Shown here: positions 5,327 to 14,485 of the stretch, piece by piece | Numbering within the stretch: the stretch's first letter is position 1 | Layout of the letters: each line of letters begins with the position of its first letter | DNA from: an uncultured Prevotellaceae bacterium | Lineage (GTDB): Bacteria; Bacteroidota; Bacteroidia; Bacteroidales; Muribaculaceae | Direction: 5' to 3' | Assembly (NCBI GenBank): GCA_900318645.1 | Contig: ONLH01000034.1 | Coordinates: 1-40,982, forward strand | DNA: 40,982 nucleotides | Position numbers and translations under genes: made by a program | Notes under the pieces: model-generated | Databases searched by the model: none | What the model was told of the DNA's origin: nothing | Seen by the model: only the letters and a program-made list of their open reading frames with translations

Positions 5327-6526
5327 TTATTTCGGAACTGCCAAAATTTCACCCATCAAATTATCGCATACGAGCCGCACAGCGTCACTTGCCTGCTTGG
5401 GGGTTACACTGATATAGCTGTAGAGAGAAGTGCTCACCTTGTCCACCCTGTGCCCCAGGATGAAGTCCACGACGCTCTCGCTCACCCCGAGCTGGAAGGC
5501 GTGCTGCGCGAAGGACTTCCTCGCGCTATAATATATAAGGTGCTTGACACCGGCAATCTCGGCGAGCTGCCCCATGTAGCAGTCGAAGACGCAGTGAAGC
5601 CTCGACCTGTTCTTGTGCTCGCTGAAGAACAGGCGGCCGTCATGGCCCTTGTACCTCTCGATGATCGGCTTGGCCTCGTCAGGGATGGTGAACTCGACGT
5701 ACTTGTTCATCTTCGGCCTGTTCCTGGTCTTCGTGCGCTCGTAGCGGATGGTGTTCCTGCACTCGTCGAAGTCCACCGCCAGCAGGTCAACGATGTTGAT
5801 GCCCCCGAGGTAGTAACTCAACATGAAGCAGTCCCGGCAGATCTGCACGTTCTTCCTCTTGCTCTCCGCGTCGCGTATGCGCCTCACGTCATCCACCGTG
5901 AGCCATGACTGCCTGACCTCAGGATGCGGAAGCTCGAAGCCAGAGAACGGGTCGGCGGGCGGCACGGCATAGCCGCAGCGCCTGGCGAAGTTGATGAGCT
6001 GGTTGAGGAACACGAGCCTGTCACGCCTGGTGTTGGCTGAGTAGCCCTTGTCGAGCATGAACCTGTGGAACCCGACAACAGTCAGGTGGTTGACGCGCTC
6101 CAGCATGAAGTTGTCACCGGCATATGCTGCCAGGCACTGGAAGTGGTCGGTGTATGTCGCCCGTGACCCTTGCGAGATGTTGGCCATGTCCATGTACTTG
6201 TTGAACACGTCCGTGATGTTCTTGTGCCTGTCAAGGTCTGAGTTGGTGAGCATATACACCAGTTCCGAGCATGACAGACCGTCAGCGTACTCCAGTTCGT
6301 CGATGGCGTTCTGTATTTTCTGCACCAGCTTGCGCAGTTTGGTGTTGAGGAACGATGCGTCACCCCTGTTTACCACGATGCCGTGCTTGAACTCGCGTGC
6401 GCTGTCTATGATGACATTGGTTGGGATGTAACGTGTCTGCCCGTTATGGGCGACTGAGATGCGGACCTTGTGACGTCCGTCCTTGAGTGCCTTCGTTGGC
6501 ACAATGACAGTTCTTAGTGTAGCCAT
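5327..6526 (-). CDS. Tyrosine recombinase, probable prophage integrase
   Basis: 399 residues starting at MATLRTVIV; 23 upstream in-frame residues would read through iteron-like repeats and are not included. Residues 1-45 resemble an arm-DNA-binding domain (ALKDGRHKVRISVAHNGQTR). Residues 100-190 are a SAM-like core-binding domain (FNKYMDMANISQGSRATYTDHF). The catalytic domain has an ARKSFAQHA box with Arg, ILGHR, and the nucleophile Tyr in STSLYSYI. Arg I appears to be missing: the expected position reads YLGGINIVDLL. I recall a similar IGIN...DL version in many Bacteroidales integrases, so this may be a subfamily trait. It sits at the element boundary, pointing inward, next to core genes, the usual place for an integrase. 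Confidence 0.88.
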   Translation of the reverse strand: MATLRTVIVPTKALKDGRHKVRISVAHNGQTRYIPTNVIIDSAREFKHGIVVNRGDASFLNTKLRKLVQKIQNAIDELEYADGLSCSELVYMLTNSDLDRHKNITDVFNKYMDMANISQGSRATYTDHFQCLAAYAGDNFMLERVNHLTVVGFHRFMLDKGYSANTRRDRLVFLNQLINFARRCGYAVPPADPFSGFELPHPEVRQSWLTVDDVRRIRDAESKRKNVQICRDCFMLSYYLGGINIVDLLAVDFDECRNTIRYERTKTRNRPKMNKYVEFTIPDEAKPIIERYKGHDGRLFFSEHKNRSRLHCVFDCYMGQLAEIAGVKHLIYYSARKSFAQHAFQLGVSESVVDFILGHRVDKVSTSLYSYISVTPKQASDAVRLVCDNLMGEILAVPK

Positions 6527-6529
6527 AAT

Positions 6530-6583
6530 TTTCGACAATAAAATGGTAATGAATAGAGTTATTTCGACAATTTTTCGACAATA
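6530..6583. repeat. Three direct repeats, candidate integrase arm sites
   Basis: TTTCGACAAT occurs at 6530-6539, 6562-6571 and 6573-6582, all in the same direction and just before the integrase start. A weaker relative (TTTCGATTAT) follows at about 6608-6617. Direct repeats of about 10 bp beside the gene of an arm-domain integrase are typical of arm-type binding sites; this function is inferred. Confidence 0.65.
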
Positions 6584-6586
6584 GGA

Positions 6587-6610
6587 ACGGCTCACTGGTG
6601 GGCCGTTTTT
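6587..6610 (+). terminator. Terminator-like hairpin at the element boundary
   Basis: ACGGCTCAC (6587-6595) pairs with GTGGGCCGT (6598-6606), with one G-T pair, followed by TTTTT. On the plus strand it would stop transcription leaving the element before the host gene at 6796. Confidence 0.55.
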
Positions 6611-6723
6611 CGATTATTATTACCACCTAAGTACCGAAAAGTTCAGCATTTTAGCGTTTTAGGGCCAAAAATCGGCCGATAGTAAGGAAATATTTCTATA
6701 ATCAGAATAAAACCGAGAGAAAA

Positions 6724-6755
6724 TTCGCAGAATCGTGCAATTATTGTTACTTTTG
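6724..6755 (+). promoter_or_regulatory. Promoter of the TPR-dnaG operon
   Basis: TTCG (6724-6727), 20 nt, TACTTTTG (6748-6755) matches the -33/-7 pattern with one mismatch at -33. It lies 41 nt before the ATG at 6796, so the element boundary must lie upstream of it if this host promoter is intact. Confidence 0.6.
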
Positions 6756-6795
6756 CATAGTATTTGCCTTATCTGTGTACAAAAACAGACAACCG

Positions 6796-9015
6796 ATGAC
6801 AATTCAAGAGATAGAAAAGACCCACCAGAACGCTAACCACTGCATTGACAATGCCGAGGTGAATGATGCCTTCAAGCATATCAAACTGTTGACCGATGCC
6901 ATGGGACGTGGTGACATGAACGACGAGCTAGAACGCCTGCGCATGTCCTACACGTTCATGCTCAAGTATCTTGCTCAAGGCGTGATAGATCCTCAACGCG
7001 ACGAGATCCTGACGAGCATCCGTCAATCGCTCTACACACTCAATGACCAGTGCTTCATCGGGCTGATGGAGCCCCTCAGCCTCGAGGTGTTCTACGCCCG
7101 CCGTCGCGAGTTGGGCGCTGCATCGCTTGTTGCCATTGTCGAGGAATACCGTGCCGCAATCAAGGAGCTGTCTCTTGTTCAATCGGTACCCCAAGAACAA
7201 GGTGACAATCATGCCATCTTGTCACGTCTGCATCACGCCGAGGCTATCGAAACCAAACTTTTCAACCGCGTGTGGTCCACTTTTCCCATCTCGACCGATG
7301 ACGCTGGTTCTTTGAAACTCTGCATCGGTGGGGACATCCTACCGGTTCACACCCGTTGCCTGATTATAGCTGCCCTGATGCTCGGGCTGATGAAATTCTA
7401 TGACGAGAGCAAGCTGCTCATCTTGCTGGAAGCCTACTCGCTGAGCGATGAGCCCGAAGTGCAACTGCGCGCTTTGACCTGCGCCATGCTGGCCATGCTC
7501 GCCCACAGGAAACGCACATCATCCTCCAAAGGCATACAGATGCGGCTTGCTGCCCTGCTTGACTCGCCAGACTTCGATCGTGACGTGTGGGGAATACAAC
7601 TGCAACTGGCACGTTCCCGTAACACCGAGAACGTGAAACAGCGGGTGCGCAACGACCTCATCCCCAACATCATGAAAATGCGCCCCGATATCATCGATAA
7701 GCTCAAGGATAAGGACTCTCAAGTCATAGACCTGAGCGATATCGAAGCTAACCCGGAATGGCAAGAATGGCTGGACCAGAGCGGCATCACCCGCAAAATC
7801 GAGGAGTTCAACACGATGCAGGTTGAAGGCAGTGACGTGTTCATCGCCACATTTGCCCACTTGAAGACCTTCCCCTTCTTCAAGACCCTGAGCAACTGGT
7901 TCCTTCCTTTCTACCCCGCCCATTCCACCATATTGGAAAACCTGGGAGCCAATAAACTGGGCTTTGCCGATGTAGTGCAACATGCTCCATACCTGTGCAA
8001 TAGCGACAAATACTCCTTCTGCTTGTCACTTGGAGCTTTGCCCGAGTCACAGCGTAGCATGATGTCAGCCCAGCTAGAGGAACAGAATGCCGCCCTCAAC
8101 GAGGCCCGCCAAACCGAATTGCCCGACGAACGGCAGCGCCGCATGGCCATCATCACAGCCTTTGTCCAGGACCTGTACCGCTTCTTCAAACTGTTTTCCC
8201 GCCGGCGCGAATTCATCCCAGTCATGGATGACCCAGGACTGGACATGACCGACTGCCTGCCACTTGTCCAAGTCACTCGTGACGCCCATGTGCTGGAGCT
8301 GTTAGGTGCCTTGTATTTCAAAAATGCGTTCTATGATGACGCCATCAAGTGCTTTATCCGTCTTGAAGGCATGGATGACGCTACCGACGCCCATATCTAT
8401 CAAAAAATCGGTTTCGCCTATCAGAATGCAGGCAACATTGAGAAAGCGCTCACCTACTATAAGAGGTATGAGCTCATCCACGAGAACGATGCCTGGAACA
8501 TGCGTCACATCGCCGCCTGTTACCGTATCCAGGGAAAATATGACCAAGCGCTTGACTACTATCGCCGCGCTGAAGCATTAACCCCCGACAACGTGTCTCT
8601 CACGCTGACCATCGGCCACGTGCTGCTTGAACACAATCACACCAGTGAGGCATTGCAGCAATACTATAAAGCCGACCTGATGGAGGGTGCCAAACATCGA
8701 GCCTGGCGACCCATCGCCTGGTGCTCGTTCCTGTTGAGCGACTATGAACGCGCCATAGATTACTATGACCGCATTACACAATATGACACTCCCACACCTC
8801 AAGACCTGCTCAACCGTGGGCATGTGTTGCTGTGCCAAGGGGACATGCAAGAGGCAATCACAATCTACCGCAAGTCCCTGGAAGGTATGAACGGCGACAC
8901 CGCCAAATTCCGTGCCGCCTTTAAGGGCGACGCGATGGAGTTGAGGTTACATGGCGTGTCGGCTGTTGACCAGGCATTGATACCCGACGCCGTTTGCGGA
9001 CCTTTATCACAGTAA
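6796..9015 (+). CDS. Cytosolic tetratricopeptide repeat protein
   Basis: 739 residues from the ATG at 6796 (MTIQEIEKTHQ). A GTG at 6775 would add seven residues but lies very close to the expected transcription start. The N-terminal two thirds is helical with no recognised domain. From about residue 498 there are at least four TPR-like units (HVLELLGALYFKNAFYDDAI; AHIYQKIGFAYQNAGNIEKA; WNMRHIAACYRIQGKYDQAL; VSLTLTIGHVLLEHNHTSEA). There is no signal peptide or membrane helix, so it is probably a cytosolic scaffold. It ends 7 nt before dnaG and is likely co-transcribed. I recall a similar gene beside dnaG in other Bacteroidales. Its partner is unknown. Confidence 0.85.
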   Translation: MTIQEIEKTHQNANHCIDNAEVNDAFKHIKLLTDAMGRGDMNDELERLRMSYTFMLKYLAQGVIDPQRDEILTSIRQSLYTLNDQCFIGLMEPLSLEVFYARRRELGAASLVAIVEEYRAAIKELSLVQSVPQEQGDNHAILSRLHHAEAIETKLFNRVWSTFPISTDDAGSLKLCIGGDILPVHTRCLIIAALMLGLMKFYDESKLLILLEAYSLSDEPEVQLRALTCAMLAMLAHRKRTSSSKGIQMRLAALLDSPDFDRDVWGIQLQLARSRNTENVKQRVRNDLIPNIMKMRPDIIDKLKDKDSQVIDLSDIEANPEWQEWLDQSGITRKIEEFNTMQVEGSDVFIATFAHLKTFPFFKTLSNWFLPFYPAHSTILENLGANKLGFADVVQHAPYLCNSDKYSFCLSLGALPESQRSMMSAQLEEQNAALNEARQTELPDERQRRMAIITAFVQDLYRFFKLFSRRREFIPVMDDPGLDMTDCLPLVQVTRDAHVLELLGALYFKNAFYDDAIKCFIRLEGMDDATDAHIYQKIGFAYQNAGNIEKALTYYKRYELIHENDAWNMRHIAACYRIQGKYDQALDYYRRAEALTPDNVSLTLTIGHVLLEHNHTSEALQQYYKADLMEGAKHRAWRPIAWCSFLLSDYERAIDYYDRITQYDTPTPQDLLNRGHVLLCQGDMQEAITIYRKSLEGMNGDTAKFRAAFKGDAMELRLHGVSAVDQALIPDAVCGPLSQ

Positions 9016-9022
9016 CTCCGAG

Positions 9023-11275
9023 ATGATAGATCACAATACAGTACAGCAGATTCTTGACACCGCCGACATCGTTGACGTGGTGAGCGACTTCGTTGCCCTC
9101 AAGCGACGTGGTGCCAACTGGATAGGCCTTTGTCCGTTCCACAACGATCGCCGCCCGTCGTTCTACGTGTCCCGTTCAAAGGGTATCTGCAAGTGCTTTG
9201 CCTGTGGCGAGGGAGGCAGTGCGGTCAACTTCATCATGAAACATGAGCAGCTGAGCTATCCCGAGGCACTGCGCTATCTTGCCCGTAAATACCACATCGA
9301 GATCCAGGAAAAGGAACTCACCGATGAAGAGAAACAGGCACAGACCGAGCGCGAGGCCATGCTCATGCTCAACGAGTGGGCGTGCGACTATTTCGAGAAA
9401 CAGCTGCACGATACCCAAATGGGGCAGGAAATCGGTCTCTCCTACTTCCGTGAACGCGGGTTTAATGACAACACCATCAAGGAGTTCCGCTTGGGCTATT
9501 CCAGCGAGGGATATGATGATTTCTACAAGGCAGCTATCGCCCAGGGATTCAACCCCAAACTGCTTTTTGACACAGGACTATGCTTTGCCGATGAGCATAG
9601 CGGAGGGCGCGACCGTTTCCGTGGCCGCGTAATGTTCCCCATCATGAACATAGCCGGCAAAGTGATTGCCTTCGGTGGCAGAACGCTCAAGAAGGACAAG
9701 AATATCGCCAAATATGTCAACTCACCCGAGTCGGTCATCTACTCCAAGCGTAACGTGATCTACGGCCTGTATCAAGCCAAGCGCGAGATCAGCAAGGCGG
9801 ACAAATGCTTTATTGTCGAGGGTTATGCCGACGTCATCTCTATGCATCAGGCCGGGTTCAAGAACGTCATCGCCTCGTCGGGCACCGCATTGACCGAGGG
9901 GCACATCCACGCCATCCGCCGCTTCACAAACAACGTCACCGAGATGTTTGATGGTGATGAGGCCGGCATCAAGGCAGCCATACGAGGTGTAGATATGCTA
10001 CTCAAGGAGGGCCTCAGCATCAAGGTGTTGCCGCTTCCACCAGAGGACGACCCTGATACCTTCGTGCGAGCCCACAGTCATACCGAGGTTGAGGAATATA
10101 TCGCTGCCCATGAAGCAGACTTCATCAACTTCAAGTCGAGCGTTGTGCTCAAAGACGCCCAGAACGACCCCATCAAGCGCACTGCCGCCATTACCGATGT
10201 GGTCAAGTCCATTGCGCTCATCCCTGACGAGATAGCACGCATGGTCTATGCCAAGGAGTGCAGCACATTGTTCGGCTTTGACGAACAGACTATCTTGCGC
10301 CAAATCAAGCAATACCGCGAAAAATACCGTGAGCAATGGCGCAAAGAGCGTGAACAGCAACAGGCTCGTGAACAGCGTATGAAGCAGGCCGCTAGGGATA
10401 ACACGACGACACCACCAGCATTTCCTGATGATGACATACCACCTGCTCCCCTGCCCGATGATCTGCTCCCCGAAATCGGTCCAGCCGAGACAACGCCAAC
10501 ACAGCACCAAACACCAAACCGCAACGAAGCCGTTCTAATTCAGGAACGCGAAGTCATCCGCCTCATCGTCAACTATGGCATGTGCTACTTGACCGACACA
10601 GAATATGACGATGGCACCGTACGTCCCACAACGGTTCTTGAACACATCAACAACGAACTCTTCCTGGAGAACATGAGCTTCATTGATCCGTTGTACAGGC
10701 GTACCTTTGAAGTTGCTTTGCAGTATATTCCTCAGTACTATAAGGACTTAGAGGCCTTTAACATCAAACTTGAGGAGCAGACCAAAGAGTACATCACAAG
10801 TGAGATGGCCAGCTATAGCGAAGAAGAGCCAGACGCACTTGACAGTACGGCACTCATCAATGCCCATGAGCGCAAAGTAAAAGAAGTGAATGCACGAGCC
10901 AGTGTCAAAGCCAAACAAGCTTTGATGGAATTCAACAGCAGCTACCTGGTGAAAGTGCTATGCTCCATTGATGATGATGACATCCGGCAATTGGCATGCG
11001 ACCTTGCGACAGACAATATGCCGCAACTCAGCAAGATACATACACAGTTTGCCGTGATTCTTGAAGAGCGGGACAAACTGCTGAGCCTTGTGCCCGACAG
11101 ATTGTATAACTGGCAGAATGCCTTGATCGTTCAGAAAATCAATGAGATCAAGGATCGCATCGCCCACGCCAAGGCCGATGAATTGCCCCAGCTCATGGAA
11201 CGCTTGCAGAAACTTTACGCCGACAGACATCAGCTCGCCGCCATTATCGGTGACCGCGTGGTTAATCCCAATTGA
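9023..11275 (+). CDS. dnaG: DNA primase DnaG
   Basis: 750 residues. The enzyme synthesises RNA primers for replication and is recruited by the replicative helicase. The N-terminal CHC2 zinc finger is complete (Cys37, His40, Cys58, Cys61; CPFH...CFAC). The catalytic core and TOPRIM domain follow, with IVEGYADV near residue 263 and FDGDEAG near 308 supplying the metal-binding acidic residues. A Pro/Thr/Gln-rich linker of roughly 60 residues (PPAFPDDDIPPAPLPDD, about 470-505) separates it from a long helical C-terminus, the likely helicase-binding region. At 750 residues it is longer than the roughly 600 of E. coli DnaG, mainly through this linker and the C-terminal part. It starts 7 nt after the TPR gene. 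Confidence 0.97.
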   Translation: MIDHNTVQQILDTADIVDVVSDFVALKRRGANWIGLCPFHNDRRPSFYVSRSKGICKCFACGEGGSAVNFIMKHEQLSYPEALRYLARKYHIEIQEKELTDEEKQAQTEREAMLMLNEWACDYFEKQLHDTQMGQEIGLSYFRERGFNDNTIKEFRLGYSSEGYDDFYKAAIAQGFNPKLLFDTGLCFADEHSGGRDRFRGRVMFPIMNIAGKVIAFGGRTLKKDKNIAKYVNSPESVIYSKRNVIYGLYQAKREISKADKCFIVEGYADVISMHQAGFKNVIASSGTALTEGHIHAIRRFTNNVTEMFDGDEAGIKAAIRGVDMLLKEGLSIKVLPLPPEDDPDTFVRAHSHTEVEEYIAAHEADFINFKSSVVLKDAQNDPIKRTAAITDVVKSIALIPDEIARMVYAKECSTLFGFDEQTILRQIKQYREKYREQWRKEREQQQAREQRMKQAARDNTTTPPAFPDDDIPPAPLPDDLLPEIGPAETTPTQHQTPNRNEAVLIQEREVIRLIVNYGMCYLTDTEYDDGTVRPTTVLEHINNELFLENMSFIDPLYRRTFEVALQYIPQYYKDLEAFNIKLEEQTKEYITSEMASYSEEEPDALDSTALINAHERKVKEVNARASVKAKQALMEFNSSYLVKVLCSIDDDDIRQLACDLATDNMPQLSKIHTQFAVILEERDKLLSLVPDRLYNWQNALIVQKINEIKDRIAHAKADELPQLMERLQKLYADRHQLAAIIGDRVVNPN

Positions 11276-11300
11276 CATAAAATGTTTTTTTTAGACCGAG

Positions 11301-11334
11301 TTGCATGCTGTTCGGTCAATAATTAGTATATTTG
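11301..11334 (+). promoter_or_regulatory. Promoter of the LysM/PorT-type operon
   Basis: TATATTTG (11327-11334) matches the -7 element. A TTG at 11301-11303, 23 nt upstream, is a weak -33 candidate. The leader to the ATG (11408) is about 65 nt. Confidence 0.5.
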
Positions 11335-11377
11335 CCGTGTGTTTTGGGCCATAGGAGTCCGAAACCTTAAACCAATA

Positions 11378-11393
11378 CTTTAAGCGCTTAAAG
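11378..11393. repeat. Perfect 16-bp palindrome in the leader of the LysM gene
   Basis: CTTTAAGCGCTTAAAG reads the same on both strands and ends 14 nt before the ATG at 11408. With no loop, it is better suited to binding a dimeric regulator than to forming an RNA hairpin. No known regulator consensus is recognised. Confidence 0.6.
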
Positions 11394-11407
11394 ACAGTTT
11401 ATTGATT

Positions 11408-13426
11408 ATGAACATCAAGCATATTGTTTTATCGGCCTGCTTGGCATTGTCCGCCACCAGTTTACAGGCTCAGTTCAACCTGCCTCAAACCACCGTTGGA
11501 GGTCATCAGTTCTATTATTATGACGTCAATGCCGGCGAAAGCATCTATGACATCGCTGCCAAGATTGGCGTTACCAAGGATGAGATTATCAAGAACAATC
11601 CCGATGCTGCCGACGGTGTCGATAGCGGCATGAGATTGTTTTTCCCTGTCGATAAGCAGAATGCCAGTGCACCTGCTGTGACCTCAGCATCAGAGCAACG
11701 TCACACTGTAGAGCAGGGAGAGACACTCTATGGACTGGCCAAACGCTACGGCACAACCGTTGAAGAGATTATCGCCGCCAATCCAGGTTCTGACACAGGC
11801 ATCAAGACCGGACAAGTGCTTGTCATCCCCACTAAGGGCACGACCGTTAACGCCAACCAACAAGTACAGGACGCATTCAGCCGCAACACGACCATGCAGG
11901 TGGCCGTTCCACAAGGCACCGATCCCGTCTTTCACACCATCACTGACGGTGAGGACATCTGCAGCATCGCCAAGCAGTATAATGCGACCATCGAGGGCAT
12001 CATCAATGCCAATCCAGGGCTGAAACCTGACGAATACACCACTGGAGCCAAGGTAAAGGTCGCTCCCAACACGGCTCTGCCCTTCATCTATGAGCGCACC
12101 GGGCGCCGCAACTACAAGTATGAGGTAAAACGCGGCGAGACATTTGCCTCGATTGCTGCCGACAACGGCATCACCGAGAATGAGCTTAAGGCAGCTAACC
12201 CCGACATGAAAAAAGCCAAGAAAGGCAAAGTGATTACCCTGCCCAAGCCTTTCACCGAGAGAGTGACTGGTGAAATGTCAACGATTCCCATTGATGAACT
12301 GCGTGATTACTATGCTCCACGCATCAATGACCTCTACGACAACCTGGTGAGCAAACGATTGGAAAATGAGGTGAACATCGCACTGGTGCTCCCCTTCCAG
12401 CTCCACAAGAGCGCACCACCCAAACAAGCCTACCTTTATACCGATTTCTACAAGGGCTTCCTGTTGGCTCTTGACAGTGCCACCAAGGTAACTGACAAGC
12501 ATATCAATCTCAAGGTCTATGACACGCAGCACAACCTGAATGTCACCGACAGCCTGCTGTCCCTGCCCGAAATGAAGACAATGAACATGATTATCGCCCC
12601 CAGCGAGCCCCAGCAGCTGTCAAGAATCAATGCCTTCGGCAAAGCCAACGGTGTACCCGTGCTCAATTGCTTCACCACCAAGAACGAAGACTACCTTGAC
12701 AACCCCTACGTCTATCAGGTCAACACGCCCACCAATGAGATGATGCACGACGTGATGCGCTGGTTTGACGAGCAATTCAAGGGTTACAATGTCATCTTCC
12801 TGAGCGCAGCCAGCGAGAGCGATAAGGAGATGTTTGAGCACATGCGCAAACACATCAACCATAAGAAGTATCCGACTACAACCATCAATGTAAACGGAGA
12901 CTTGACCTATAATGACATTTCCAACCAGATGAATCCCGGCTCAAAATATGTGTTCATTCCCTCGTCGGGAGACAAGAATCTGGTCAAGAAGTACATCAAG
13001 GCATTAAAGCAGGTCAAGAGCGACCGCTTCGACTGCGACCTGTCGCTGATCGCCTATCCCGAGTATGTGCTTTACCTCAAGGATTACCAGACCGACTTGC
13101 AGGACGTGGACTCCTGGATGTTTACCCGATTCTTCAACGCTAAGGGTTTCCGCACGCGTGATCTGGAAGCCGCTTACAAGACCAACTTCGGCGGTGAGCC
13201 GTTGCAGGCAGTGCCCAATATGTCCATCTATGGTTTTGACACGGGCCTGTACCTGCTCCACTCCCTGGGCGTGGATGGCATCATCAATGATGAGACACCG
13301 CTCTACAAAGGTATCCAGACGAGTTTCCGCTGGGAACGCGGTGACAACTGGCGCGGCTATACCAACCAAGCCATCGAGGTAGTCCATTTCTCCCCCGACC
13401 ATCAAATCACCGTCAACGTGAAATGA
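11408..13426 (+). CDS. Exported LysM and periplasmic-binding-type protein
   Basis: 672 residues with a signal peptide (MNIKHIVLSACLALSATSLQ, cleavage near AQ). Four LysM-like repeats follow: YYYDVNAGESIYDIAAKIG (about 30-75), HTVEQGETLYGLAKRYG (about 98-142), HTITDGEDICSIAKQYN (about 176-222) and YEVKRGETFASIAADNG (about 239-284). The C-terminal 370 residues (from INIALVLPFQL-like VNIALVLPFQL) resemble type 1 periplasmic-binding proteins, with GFLLALDSATK, IAPSEPQQL and a C-terminal YGFDTGLYLLHSLG. The LysM part should hold it on peptidoglycan in the periplasm; the ligand is unknown. Its stop overlaps the next ATG (ATGA), so it is probably coupled to the barrel protein. The family is widespread in Bacteroidetes. 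Confidence 0.9.
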   Translation: MNIKHIVLSACLALSATSLQAQFNLPQTTVGGHQFYYYDVNAGESIYDIAAKIGVTKDEIIKNNPDAADGVDSGMRLFFPVDKQNASAPAVTSASEQRHTVEQGETLYGLAKRYGTTVEEIIAANPGSDTGIKTGQVLVIPTKGTTVNANQQVQDAFSRNTTMQVAVPQGTDPVFHTITDGEDICSIAKQYNATIEGIINANPGLKPDEYTTGAKVKVAPNTALPFIYERTGRRNYKYEVKRGETFASIAADNGITENELKAANPDMKKAKKGKVITLPKPFTERVTGEMSTIPIDELRDYYAPRINDLYDNLVSKRLENEVNIALVLPFQLHKSAPPKQAYLYTDFYKGFLLALDSATKVTDKHINLKVYDTQHNLNVTDSLLSLPEMKTMNMIIAPSEPQQLSRINAFGKANGVPVLNCFTTKNEDYLDNPYVYQVNTPTNEMMHDVMRWFDEQFKGYNVIFLSAASESDKEMFEHMRKHINHKKYPTTTINVNGDLTYNDISNQMNPGSKYVFIPSSGDKNLVKKYIKALKQVKSDRFDCDLSLIAYPEYVLYLKDYQTDLQDVDSWMFTRFFNAKGFRTRDLEAAYKTNFGGEPLQAVPNMSIYGFDTGLYLLHSLGVDGIINDETPLYKGIQTSFRWERGDNWRGYTNQAIEVVHFSPDHQITVNVK

Positions 13427-14106
13427 TGAATCGACTAGCTGCCATCCTCATCACTGCATTCATGGTGTTGACCGCCACGGCACAGACCCACTATGAAGGG
13501 ACTATTGCCATCGGCGGCAAGGCTGGCGCGTCTTTTTCGCGCCTTAACTTCAACCCCACAGTCCAGCAGACGATGAGTCCAGGCATGACAGCAGGCGTGA
13601 TGTTCCGTTATATTGAGGAAAAGAACTTCGGTCTCATAGCCGAGCTCAATATCACTCAACGCGGCTGGAAAGAAGCGTTTGATGGCATCGACTATAATTA
13701 CAGGCACCAGTTCACCTACTTGGAGCTGCCCATCATGTCACACATCTTCTTCGGCAACCAGCGCGTTAAAGGATTCTTCAACCTGGGTCCTGAGCTGAAC
13801 GTGATGTTGGGGGATGGCATCAAGTCCAATTTCAATTACCAGGAGGCTGGTGGGATGGATTATTTCCTCCAAAATTCCCGGCATGTCGAGCAACTGACGA
13901 TGAAGGTTAACAACCGATTGGATTACGGTATCTGTGCCGGAGCAGGCATGGAAGTCAACCTCAACGCCAAGCACTCACTGCTACTTGAGGGGCGTTTCTA
14001 CTATGGCTTGACCGACGTTTTTCCTAACCACAAGACCGACATATTTGCTGGCTCCAACTCCATGAGCATTACAGTCACCCTGGGTTACTTCTATCGCTTG
14101 AAATAA
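13423..14106 (+). CDS. PorT-family outer-membrane beta-barrel protein
   Basis: 227 residues with a signal peptide (MMNRLAAILITAFMVLTATA, cleavage before QTHYEG). The rest alternates in amphipathic strands typical of the OMP_b-brl_2/PorT family: IAIGGKAGASFSRLNF, GMTAGVMFRYIEEKNFGLIAELNITQRGW, QFTYLELPIMSHIFF, GFFNLGPELNVMLGDG, DYGICAGAGMEVNL, HSLLLEGRFYYGLTDVF. It ends in GYFYRLK rather than an aromatic residue. The YLELPI motif is characteristic of this family. It is translationally coupled to the LysM protein, suggesting an envelope-linked pair. The precise function is unknown. Confidence 0.88.
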   Translation: MMNRLAAILITAFMVLTATAQTHYEGTIAIGGKAGASFSRLNFNPTVQQTMSPGMTAGVMFRYIEEKNFGLIAELNITQRGWKEAFDGIDYNYRHQFTYLELPIMSHIFFGNQRVKGFFNLGPELNVMLGDGIKSNFNYQEAGGMDYFLQNSRHVEQLTMKVNNRLDYGICAGAGMEVNLNAKHSLLLEGRFYYGLTDVFPNHKTDIFAGSNSMSITVTLGYFYRLK

Positions 14107-14193
14107 CAAACCCATCCTTCTCCTTAAAAAAATCGCGAGTTCGACGAAATTCCATTCTAGATTTCAGCGAGTTAGCCACCAAATAACCAGTAA

Positions 14194-14266
14194 AGACGCA
14201 AAATCTTGCGTCTCCCACCGTTAAACAGGACAAAATGCTGGCCTGGAGACACGATTTTTTGCGTCT
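14194..14266. repeat. REP-like palindrome pair
   Basis: Copy 1 (14194-14213) is AGACGCAA-AATC-TTGCGTCT, a perfect 8-bp stem. Copy 2 (14247-14266) is AGACACGA...GCGTCT, about 15 of 20 identical. Two such units about 50 bp apart resemble a REPIN. I recall GAGACGC...GCGTCTC palindromes as dispersed repeats in many Bacteroidetes genomes. Confidence 0.65.
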
Positions 14267-14455
14267 CTTCATAGCGGATGAATTGATTATCAACGCTTTA
14301 TTTTCGTTATTCTCACGTTTAATAGCATTAGAAACCTGCACTTGCAGACAGTTTTTCTAACCAATAAAGTGTGGTAAAAGTCTGTCTTCAATTATTTCTA
14401 TGGGGGTGATTAAACATTTTATCTACATTTCAGTCAAAAAGTGGCGCAAAACGGA

Positions 14456-14485
14456 TTGCCATGTGAGAAATAATGCGTATTTTTG
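14456..14485 (+). promoter_or_regulatory. gyrA promoter
   Basis: TTG (14456-14458), 19 nt, TATTTTTG (14478-14485) matches the -33/-7 pattern. Transcription would start about 90 nt before the gyrA ATG. Confidence 0.6.
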
